Positions 44,205 through 56,200 of a stretch of 64,000 nt of DNA are shown in pieces (position 1 is the stretch's first letter; each line of letters begins with the position of its first letter). Made by a program: the position numbers and the translations under genes. The notes beneath the pieces are model-generated. The model had not been told where the DNA came from. It did no database searches and saw nothing but the letters and a program-made list of their open reading frames with translations. The DNA comes from Dendrolimus kikuchii. Its lineage: Eukaryota > Arthropoda > Insecta > Lepidoptera > Lasiocampidae. The stretch is taken from the NCBI GenBank assembly GCA_019925095.2, contig JAHHIN020000030.1:1640501-1704500 (forward strand), written 5' to 3'.

Positions 44205-47168
44205 CTGTAAAATTAATACACCTAGATATATGGAGAGTACAAAGTGATTGTCTACTAAAATAAACGGCCCTGTACGAGTCGGGAATGATGGTTAGTTCTC
44301 CTTTCTAATTATAACGTGGACACGATTGTGAGCAGCAAATTAACCGCTCGCAATAATCATTGAGCGGATTAAGTTTGCTTATGTTGTAAAATCTCATCGT
44401 GTAACGTCATAGACAAAATATTCTAGTTATATAGAGTACATACAAACATGCCGTGTCTGTAAATTGAAGCTATTTAAAAAAACAACTAGAATAGACTATA
44501 TAAACGATGAATTTTAGATTTCTAGTTTGTTCGGGGTTTACGTAAAAACTACTGGGCCGATTTCGACGCGGTTTTCGTTGATCGACAGCAAATTCTTAAG
44601 ACTTAACATCAGCGCTACTTTTATCCTGGGAATCCCGTGGAAGTTTTTCTGGGAATTACTTAAAATGTCCAAATAAAAAAAAATCCAGTTCCAAAATGAT
44701 GTTTTTCACTGATCGATAGCAATTTTTTTTCTAATAAAATGTGTAATTTTTTTTATAACGGGAATTTTCCCGGCAGCGGCTTGAAGTTGTTCGGGTGTAA
44801 TAAAAGTTAGCTTATTATATAGACACTGTTTCCAGTCTAAAGCTTCGGTAGTTTGTGTCCCGGAAATGCCGCTGCAATTTCAAGACAAGCGTCGACGAAG
44901 TCGCAGACATATCCTAGTATTTAAATATAGTTCCTATATAAGTAATCTGTAAGATTCAACTTTGAGATGCACGTATCCATTTTCAATATTTTATATAACC
45001 ATAGCTGGGAACCGTTAATCAAATAGATGACTTCGTTAAAAGTTGAAAGCGTTACAGCTCAGAAAATTTAACGTAAGTTAACGTTAATCGTTAATCCGTT
45101 AAACGTGATAAAAGTTGCATCTTATAAAAACTGTTGGTTCTGGAAGTTAACAGGTTAGAAACAAAAAAAAGACGAGTATAATAATTGTTAGTGTTTAATA
45201 TAGGCATGTTGGCAAACAATGTTTTTTCATTCATTTGGATTAAGGTTTAGAATTTATTTTATTAAGAGAGACTAGTTGCGGTCTGGACGAAACACTAATT
45301 AGACGAACTAATTTTAAGACGATTTGATAGTAATATAATGACCAATTGCTGTTTAGACGAATTGCTACATAGACCACTTAACAAAAAAACTCATCACTCT
45401 ATGTGCCCGCGATAACGAACGAAACGAATCATATGAATCCTTCGCAGATTTCTCACTCACACCGCCGGCAAAATAGTGTCATTTCACTCAATTTATAATT
45501 ATAATAGCTGTGCCCGCGACGTCGTCTGCGTGGAATTTGCTTTGAAAACCCTCCGATTTTGAAACATTTTTCATTGGTGCTCCGTTTCTATTGGTCTTAG
45601 CGTGATGATATATAGCCTATAGCCTTCCTCGATAAATGGGCTATCCAATACTGAAAGAATTTTTCAATTCAGACCAGTAGTTCCTGAGATTAGCGCGTTC
45701 AATCAAACAATATATTAGTATATTTGGCTACAACACTAATACTTACATTTTAAATATCGCGATATCTTTTGAATGAAACGTCCGAATTGAATAATTCAAA
45801 AAGTTCTAGAAAGGTATTGAATTCGTCTTGAATATGGAGTAATTTATTTTGATAACAATTAATACCAAAGTACAAAATAAAGAGTTTTTGAAGCGACGGC
45901 ATTTTAATTATTTTAAAAAATTAAAGAAAACACTTATTGTGAGATAACTACAATAGTTAGATATATGGTTATGCGATATTTTTTGTAGACAATTATATGT
46001 TCTGCAAAGTGCTAGTACATTGTTTTGGTCTATAATCAATAGTTTTCGCAGCGTACGCCGTGTAAAGATTTTTTCGGGTCATTGTTTTACACCTTGGTTT
46101 ACATTATTGGACTTTTAGTAAGGATCCCTAATTTTTTTGAAAATATAATATAGCCTATAGCCTTCCTCGATAAATGTACTATTCACCACTGAAAGAATTT
46201 TTCAAATCGGATCAGCGGTTCCTGAGATTAGCGCGTTTAAACAAACAAACAAACTCTTCAGCTTTATAATATTAGTATAGATATTCATGCCTTAAATATA
46301 CAATGTATAGTTATTTAATTATATTTTCATTTTTGTGTGTACATACGTTTTCTTTCTTTCTTTCTTTCACTCGCGTACCAGAACGTGTTTTTCGCGGTGC
46401 GTGCGGTATCTGTGCTGGACTAACAATTAACAGACTTTGGGAAATTTAACGGAAGTTAACGAGTCCGTTAACCTATATTTAAGTTAACTTAAAAGTTAAT
46501 ACGTTACTCGAAATGTTAACTTCGTTAATTAACGATTAACGGATTAACGAGTTAATGCCCAGCTATGTGTATAATATACAGTATTCTCGCAAAGCAGTAA
46601 TAATATACATACCTGAAAACAGACGTAACATTGGTGCATGTTGAATGTAATTCTATTGATTTTGCTCCTTTCTTCACTATTTTCAAGAATTTCAGTTGTT
46701 CCTGAAGCATATTTCACTTTTATATATCGATTAATTCATCATTTATACGATTATTTGTTATTTATGTAGACAATCAATTTATGATACAATTATTGTAATT
46801 ACGTTATAATTGTTGTTGTACGATCTAATCAGGCCAACAGATGTTTCTCTACTATATTATTAGCATCTAAATTAAAAACTATTTAAAAAAAACTCACATT
46901 TTAAATTTCCTGCGTATTTTCAACACTTTCTAGTAATCAAAACTTGCAACTAAAATGTAAAAAAATAAATACATAATAAAATTCAGAATTATGACTTACT
47001 CTCTGTATCCGATATGTTCGATTCGTCTTTATTACCGGAAGTAGCCTTCAAACGTTTCCCGCCTCTTTTAGTTTTCACTTCCTTCGCTTTGCGTTTCTTC
47101 AATTTTACTGAAACAATAATATTTTCGTAAGTTTTCGCCTTTTTATTTTATCTCCCACCCATTTTAAT

Positions 47169-47210
<42 letters not shown>

Positions 47211-50200
47211 CTTCTGTACGTGTGTTGACAGTGAACTCCTCCTAAACGGCTGGACCGATTTGAATGATTTTTTTGTGTGTTCAAGTGGATTCGAGGATGG
47301 TTTAGATTCACAATTGGACCCGGTAGGTGGCGCTGCAATCGGGTTTTAAATTTTATTTCGTAAGGGCAGAACAACGTCTGCCGGGACACCTAGTATTATT
47401 TAAAATTATTAGAGCTAGACATGTTGCTGAAGAGTTTCTTGAGCCGCTTCTTCTCTTCAAGACACAACATCTTGCGAAGCGGTGGCAAATTGTCATATGT
47501 CCACTAAACACTAAAAGATCCTATGTCCGCTATAGTTCAAAAGCACGCGTTTAATGTTGACCAGAGCTCAGAACTATGCGTATCTGCACGTTTACTCAAA
47601 GATAATATGCCTACATGTTCAATGAAATTATTTGATTATTTGGGAACTTTTCTGAGAGTTCAAAGTACAAGAAAGACGCAATAACTTGTCATCAGTAAGT
47701 GAAATAATTCATTTACAAGGGCAAGTACAATAAACGAATAATACAAGTTAAATTTTCAAGAGCATTCAACTCGGTCAATATTAATTTGCTGTTCTCTAAG
47801 CTGAGTTACTATGGATTCGAAGCGAAAACTATCAAAATGGTCTCGAAGTTTTCTTACTAGTCGATGCCAGGAAGTTAAGCTCAATAATGGAAATTCACAG
47901 CTCTCTGAAAAATTTCCAGTGAATAGAGGCGTACCGCAAGGATCAATATTAGGGCCAATTCTCTTTATCCTGTACACTGCAGATGTAGCAACATATATCA
48001 GACATTATAAAGTTCATTTAAACCATCCGAAATAAATATTGCAATAAACAAAATAAACGAAATGATGTTATGCTGGAGCAAGTAAATGAGTTTGTATATC
48101 TTATGAATGTCAAAGAAGCAACTGAGGTGTGAAAGAATAAGCCTGAATGGCGCTCTGTTGTTCGAGCCTACCCCGCAAGGGAACTGGCGTGAAGTTATTT
48201 ATGTATGTATGTATGTATGTACTACTAATTTAACCTTTTTATTTAAATTTGATGTAAGACTATTTGAAGCGTAGGAATTCTTCAATGAAGCACCCTTTGG
48301 CTTGAAATGCGTATATTTTCAATAATTTGCGATTTTACAATAATTTTATAAAATAGTTGTTGCGCGTACAATATTTCGTCGTCGTTTGGTTCTCGAATTT
48401 CGAACATTGGCGGTTGGCCGTAGACAATGAGCGTTTGTCATAGGCAATTTTGATATTGCGTGTACACACCGGCGCGAGCGTACTGATTTCATACTCGGCT
48501 GGACCGGTGTGTACCTTCCATTCTAAATCGTGCCGCGACACTATTTATTATTGATATGCAAATAAGTTTTTTTGCAAACTGTACTTTTCCAGTGACATTA
48601 GACAGATAGAGGTTATTGACATTCCTATTCTTATTCGGATCGCACAGTATGTATTTTATGTATATATTGATATTTTTTTTCCTTTTTTTTTTATTGCAGG
48701 AGTTCAGCAGTCAGGCAGACGGCCCACTTGATGGAAAGCGGTTAACATCGCCTATGGACATTTGCAACACCAAAGGTGCTACATATGAGCTGCTGCTCTC
48801 TTAAGGGAGACTGGAACCTGGTCACTAATGCCGGAACACAACTCAAGGTTGTTATGGCGACATACTTTAGACCAGGGGTGGTAGCTATCCAGTCGGACAA
48901 ATGCCCTACCACCTGGCAAATATAAATAAAAAATATACGTTATACATATTATTTCTTACCTATCATGATTATTTTATTTATGAGTCGTGGTAGCGTAATG
49001 GCTGGCGCACGCGTCCCAAACTCAAAGGGCGCGGGTTCGATCCCGGGCCGGAACGCATGCACCACTTAGGCACTTTTCTGACCTAATGTGCATATTGTTA
49101 CAATTACCACGTACTAACAACGCTGAAGGAAAACATCGTAATGTAACCTGCACATCGAGATAACCGATGTGTCAAACCTGCCAAGCTGCCTCGGACAAGC
49201 GTAGGTATACGTCCGTTCCCCCTATAATGGGAGGCCCGAGCCCAGCAGTGGGACATTTATGGGCTAATATTACTATTTATTATTATGATTATTTTATATC
49301 TATACATTGTCGGCCTCTGTGGTTGAGCGGGCTAAGCCTTTGCCGGCCTAGCTCACTGCAACGCAGAGGCTCCGGATTCGATTCCTGGTATAGTAAATTT
49401 CGGAAACGTATTTTCTCCGTTATTTACTATGGTCTGGGTGTCTGGGATCGGCCCTAGAGTAGTCCGTTGTATATTACCCATAACACAAGCGTCACTTGCT
49501 TAATTTGGGGATATACAATATGTGTGTCTTTGTCTGCCGATTATTATTATTATTATTATTTTATTATTAAATAATTTTTATCCGTGCAGGGACGGAGAAA
49601 GAATACAATTTCCTGCGGCCGAGCGGCCTGTCGTAAGAGGCGACTTAACAACCCACAGCCAGGTGGTAGGGCATTTGCCCGACTGGATGGCTACCACCCC
49701 TGGTCTAGAGCATGCCGCCATAACAACCTTGAGTGGTGTTCCGGCATTAGTGACCAGGTTCCAGTCTCCCTTAAGAGAGCAGCAGCGCATTAGTAGCACC
49801 TTTGGTGTTGCAAATGTCCATAGGCGATGGTAACCGCTTTCCATCAAGTGGGCCATCTGCCTGTCTGCTGTACTCTTTCAAAAAAAAAAAATTACATTCT
49901 ATTCTATCTACTTTTATTTCCTTTAACGCATATTTAACTATTTTCACGCCAAATTTAATAAACTCATGAATAATTTTTTTTTTTTAGCTATTATATTAGA
50001 TTATATAAAAGTTACCACTCTTAAAACTATGTATTTATCAAAACAACAAAATCTGTAATATTATAAAATTCTAGACTAAATGTGTACTATGTGTACTATA
50101 CTAATTAGACATTGTTAGAAGTTTTATCTCTTAGGCTGGAATTTAGAGCCGTGGGCTCCTGAACCGAGCCAGGAGAGGCTGAATCTCAACGTTGGTGGAG

Positions 50201-53200
50201 CTTTTGTTTTTCTATTGCAAGGATCTAGCTCACATCTCTCTATACAGTCCGTCATAAATCGAGCCGAAATGCCCCACAAAATGCGAAAGTAACTCTGTTA
50301 CGCATTCGCGAAGTGGCGCTCTCTATCACTTTCTACTCTATTTGGCCATACTGTACCTTCTCTCTCCAAGTATCGCTTGTAAACGTGCTCGATGAAGAAG
50401 CTGTCGAACACATCTTCCGGCAGCTTCGTCAGCTTCTCGCTGTTGTGCTTTATGTAACTCTCCGCTATATCTTCGGAAAACACCGCGTCGGAATACAATA
50501 TGCCGTCGGCATCTTCTGTGTCTTCTGTGCGTTGTTCTATTGGAAAGACAAGAAGAACCTCAAATTGGAAGATCGATAGATACAAGATTGTGGGAAGGAT
50601 GATGTAGTGGAACACTTGTAAGCCAATAGATGGCGCTTTGCAGTAATTGAAGACGCAACACGTACAAATAATATACAAACTAGGATACGCCCGCGACTTC
50701 GTCCACGCTCGACTGGAAATTCCCGCGGGATTTTCGAGACAGAAAATAGAAGAGCGGAGGAAGAATATAATTTTCTGCGTTAGGGCGGCCTGTCGTAAAA
50801 AGCGGCAGCAAAACAACCCACAACCAGGTGGTAGGGTATTTGCTCGACTGGATGGCGACCACCCCTGGTCTAAAGTATGTCGCCATAACAACCTTGAGTC
50901 GTGTTCCGACATTAGTGACCAGGTTCCAGTCTCCCTTAAGAGAGCAGCAGCGCATTTGTAGCACCTTTGGTGTTGTAAATGTCCATAGGCGATGGTAACC
51001 GCTTTCCATCAAGTTGGCCGTCTGCCTGTCTGCTGAACTCTTGCAATAAAAAAAATATATTATTACTACTGAGTTTTCTACTTCATATATTACTTTATAT
51101 TTAAATACTATTGTATATGTTAAATACTTATGTTTATCGTATATAGTTGGATCATGTTGGGAATGGTTGGCAGCTATTGGTTTATATTGGGAATGGTTGG
51201 GAAGAGAAAAGGAGATATTTATTTGAACTTTTACATAGATACATACTTGAAACAACTTTCCTGGGACACCATCGGTAGCATGTCATAGGATATACCTTCC
51301 GGTGATCACCCGGGGAAGGAGGGATGGGATAAAGAGGATTCCAAGATATGATTCCAGCATCGCTCCACCAGGTCACGATTCTACTCACCTCCGTCTTCTT
51401 GCTCTTCTGCTTCTTGCTTAACATTCGTGAGAAGTTCCATAATATCAGTGTCGTCGACAGAATCATCTGGTTCTTCTTTTATTATTATTTGGGGCTTTTT
51501 TGGTTTCTTCTTTCTGTAATAAGTCACGTTTTTACTGTCAAATATGGAGGGTCGACAAAGGTGGATCGTCTACGTATGAGAAGATATAGACCAAAGGGAA
51601 TAACCACGGGATTGTTTTTACTGAAAGAAGACTAAAATGAAAATGGATGTATTTATTTCAAAATGGACTCTTACAGATTACTTATCGAAAGTCATAGAGT
51701 CTACCACCGCTTCCAAAGCAATTTCAGTTACTGTTAAAAGAGAAGAAACGGCGCAACAAACTCCCCAACAACATATCTTTACTTCATAATTATTATTCGT
51801 TTTTTTTTATCTAGTTGTAGGAGCCAGAGGTAGAGGTCAAATGATACCTCAGATGGCAGAGAGTAGTATTCACTGTCGAGTGCTTATGAGAACTGATTCA
51901 TTTTGGAAACGATAACCTTAAGTACAAATATTAACGAGTCGTATAGCTAGCACAGTGTGTGAGCGGGACGGATGATGTGCAAGCGAGACAGAGCAACTAT
52001 TAATATGTGCGCTCCCGCGTTGCGCTAGCCAGTAGTGCGTTGTCCGCTGCGATGACCAGACGTATGCAGCTCTAATCTATAATCTAGGATTAAAACTGAA
52101 ATGAATTCTATGAGATGTCAAAAAACAGTTTTGAAACTCACTCTCTCTTCATCGGTTTGTATCTCGTCTTATGTTTTCTGGTGAAATGCATTTTCAGATA
52201 TTTTTGCTTCTTAAATCTAATATTGCATATTTTACATTCGACATCCTGAAAAACAACGTTATTTATATGTCATTATCAACTAATAAATATGTCCCACTGC
52301 CGAGCTCGGGCTTTCCCACAAGGCTATTTAAAAAAAAAAACCGTAGCTCTTGTGCAAGAAACGGAATCCATGTTTTTCCTTTTTTGATTTAATAATAATA
52401 ATATTAATAATCGTCAGACAAACACACACATTGTATATATCACCCATAACACAAGCTAAGCAAGTTACGCTTGTGTTATGGGTGATATATAAGTTTGTGT
52501 TATGGGTGATATACAAGTTTGTGTTATGGGTGATATGCAAGCTTGTGTTATGGGTGATATACAAGGGACTATTCTGGGGCCGATCCCAGACACCCAGACT
52601 ATAGTAAATAACGGAGAAAATCCGTTTCCGAAATTCACCATGTCAGGAATCGAACCTGGAACCCCTGCCTTACAGTGATATTGGCCGGTAGAGGCTTAGC
52701 CCGCTCAACCACAGAGGCCAAGGCAGAGATTCATATAATTGTATTTTATTTTCATATTCTCTTTTTATACGTTCTCACAGAATATAGGCCTGAAACGATT
52801 GGCTTTATGCTAATCGTGTTTCGTGCGATGAGTGAGTTCCATTTCCTACCCTATCCCATCTTCCCTATCTCACCCCTCTATTCCAATCCCATATCCCATA
52901 GCTTCTATCTCATCCTAAAGACTGACAATGCGTTGCTTTCGTCCTTAGCGTTGCAAACGTCTATAATCGATAGTAACCACTTTCCATTAGAAATAAAAAA
53001 GAAAAATACAAAAGGAATGTAAAAACACAATAAAAAAAGCAACAAGCCAGGTCAATCGTGTTCGTTCGGAGAGAGGAAAAAAAACCACTTTCCATGAGCT
53101 AGGTCGACTGCCTGTTTGTCGGGTTCTCAATATTGCACATGAATAATATTGTTACGAGTCGCGAGACTCGAATTAAAATGCCGTTAAAATTACTATAGAG

Positions 53201-56200
53201 TTTATTAGAACTATACAAACACGTATAACACAGGTACAAATATAACCGAACACAATTAGTCGAAACGTAATGCAGAAGGTCGTAATTTAATAAAATGCGC
53301 AAAGTTCGTCACTAAATAGATGACCGAATGTACACAAGTCTCGCTTCGCTCGTAGTTCTCGCCCGACTGCCTCGTCCCTCAATCGAGGCATTGTTTTATA
53401 CTGCACAAATGCAATATGTCTGCCCGGCCACGTGGACCGAATTTCCTAGAATCAGTTTGTACTTTAAATCCGACCCATCAATCTTTAATGGCTAACGACT
53501 GCCATTAAAGATTACAATACACAATGGGCTGTTTTCTAATCACAAAGTAAACAAAAGAAGTCCAAATGCCGAAAGATAATAAAATGTGATTCTTCAGGGC
53601 TGCAGGTGTGAATTTGTCTTTATCGGCGTCTAGGTCGTAACAGTATTATGGGAAGGCACCAGTAAGACCATAAGAATTCTATAAATATTTCATTTATAAC
53701 TAGCTGGACCGTGTGTCCACCTCGTTGGGCGGCAATAAAAAATCAAAATGTATTATTAATTATAATCAAATACAGTCTGCCACTCAGAAATAATGTAGCT
53801 TTGTGGGGGGCCATTATTAAAATACGTCACACGTTAAGGAAGGGCGGTTCAACAAGTGTAACGTTGCGTGACGTGAGTTATCCGAAATTTCGTGACGTCA
53901 CATTTCAATATACAAGAACGGGGGAGGAGGGGTCGGAAAATCAGGAAATTCGTGTGACGTAATTAGTGGATGGCCTACTGGTGAAGTAATTGTCAAAATC
54001 GGTTCAGTAGTCCAAGAGATGACTCCATACAAACAAACTCACAAACTTTACCTCCTTATAAAATTAGTATAGATAATACAGATCGTCTTACACGTTTGAC
54101 ACATAGCTGAGAAGGGAAGGGGCCACGGGCAAATAAAGAAACATGCTTATTTTTTCCATTCATGTAGGCTAGGGTGTGAAATTCATAATACCAACACTAC
54201 ATACGAAAAAGGAGAAAACCGCGGAAGAAAGAATAATACTAGAAAATGGAAGTAGAACTCGACTCACATCGTCCTTCGCGTGTCCGTACTTCAGATGCAT
54301 CACAATCGACGGCTTGTTGCTTGTGAAGAAATCGCACAGGTCGCATTTGTATCTCTTTCTCTTTTTGTCGTGTTTCTTCTTGTAGTGCAGCCTCAAGTAT
54401 ACCTCGTTGTAGAAGCTGAAAGTTATTTTTTTGTATTCAATAATTTATTTGCTCAAAAACATGACGTATACATAGATGATATGTTGCTTATAAGGTTGGC
54501 CGGTCAGGCATGCAAGTTGTACATACATACTGTTACGAGTTTAGCGGGACTCGAATTAAAATGCCGTTGGAATTATTATAGAGTTTATTAGAACTATACA
54601 AACACGCACAACACAGGTACAAATATAACCGAACACAACAAATGCACACGTAATGCAGACGGTCGTAATTCAATAAAACGCGCAAAGTCCGTCACTATTA
54701 GATTCTCGTTATATACACACGTCACGCTCGTATCGTAATCATCGCTTGACTGCCGCCCCCCTCTCCATTAGGCCGTCGTTTTATACTACACAAATGGAAA
54801 TGAATCCGCAACACCTGGCTAATGATGTTAACGAGCGAATACAATGGACAATAGGCTATTCTCAACATTAATTAGAAACGTATGCCAATAAATAAGTGAA
54901 CAAAAGAAGACGACCATAAAAGGATTACAATAGTTTCAATGTTATTAGTTCAAATGCCGACGGGTAATAAATGTGCTTCTACAAAACTGTACGTGGATTT
55001 TGTCTTTGTCGGCGCTTAGGTTGTAATAATACTTAAAACTACTTCAATAATTATACAAGTCAATTAAAAAAAAAGCTATAATCAACACAATATTAATTTT
55101 TGCCTATAGAATAGATTTATTTTCATAATAATAATTTGTTTATATGTTTTTTATGGCTTTTATTAATAGTAATATTAATAAAGAGGTAAAGTTGGTGACG
55201 TTGTAGGGGGTAATCTCTGGATCTACTAAACCGATTTTAAAAATTCTTTTACTGTTGGAAAGCTACATTAAGAGATAGTGTCATAGGTTATATAACATGA
55301 CGCTATATACCACGGGAGCGCGACAGAGCGCGGGTGAAACCGCGCCGGGCCGCTAGTATATATCAGACGTTAAATCCATGTCTAAATCTGATGAACTCAT
55401 TTAATACGTCACATATGAAACGTCTTCTGATAGATGTTTTCAACATTTTCGATATAATTTTGTATTTTATCGTGATTCGTTTCCCTCGTTTTATGATAGT
55501 CAAATAAACATTTACTACGTGACTCGGGCTGAATGCACAAACCGTGGCTAGGCCAATCAAGAAAAAAAATGAAACGTCAAGTAAATTTCTTTTTCTGTGA
55601 CATTCTACCTGCGAGTATTTCTTCGTCAGTGATTAATAAATATTTAGCTCAAATTTATGTAAACTAAATAATACTAGTGGTCGCCCGTGGTCGAAATTCG
55701 ACCATGATTAATTTAAATTATAAGTTTGAATATTATTAAGGTTCTGTTGTCAAAGACTATAAGACTATAAGATACTTCTATAATCACTCTTAATTTGACT
55801 TTAGCAATAAAGAGTATATATGCGTGTGTGTCAACTATATTATAGTGTGTGTAATGTTTTTTTATTGATTTAATGTATTTTTTATGCATAATTTTATTTA
55901 ATATTTTCTTAAGTTTTCGCGACTTGTATACATAATAAAACTACGTTTTAACGGTTTTAAGCGCGGTAATTTTATTTGATTTTGGTTTTTCCGACGTTTC
56001 GGCCACTTTTCAGTGGCCGTGATCACGGAAGACAAAGATGTCAAGTGTCAACGAGTATTGTTAAAGTTAGGCTAAATAAAACTTTAACAATACTCGTTGA
56101 CACTTGACATCTTTGTCTTCCGTGATCACGGCCACTGAAAAGTGGCCGAAACGTCGGAAAAACCAAAATCAAATAAAATTACCGCGCTTAAAACCGTTAA

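Noticed and set aside
48981..49575. tRNA-like A and B boxes that could be called tRNA genes
   Set aside because: No intact cloverleaf, and the same heads recur at several loci with SINE bodies and ATT tails.
52474..52562. Regular 24-bp repeats resembling a CRISPR array
   Set aside because: Units are directly adjacent without unique spacers, lie in a SINE, and the window is animal nuclear DNA.
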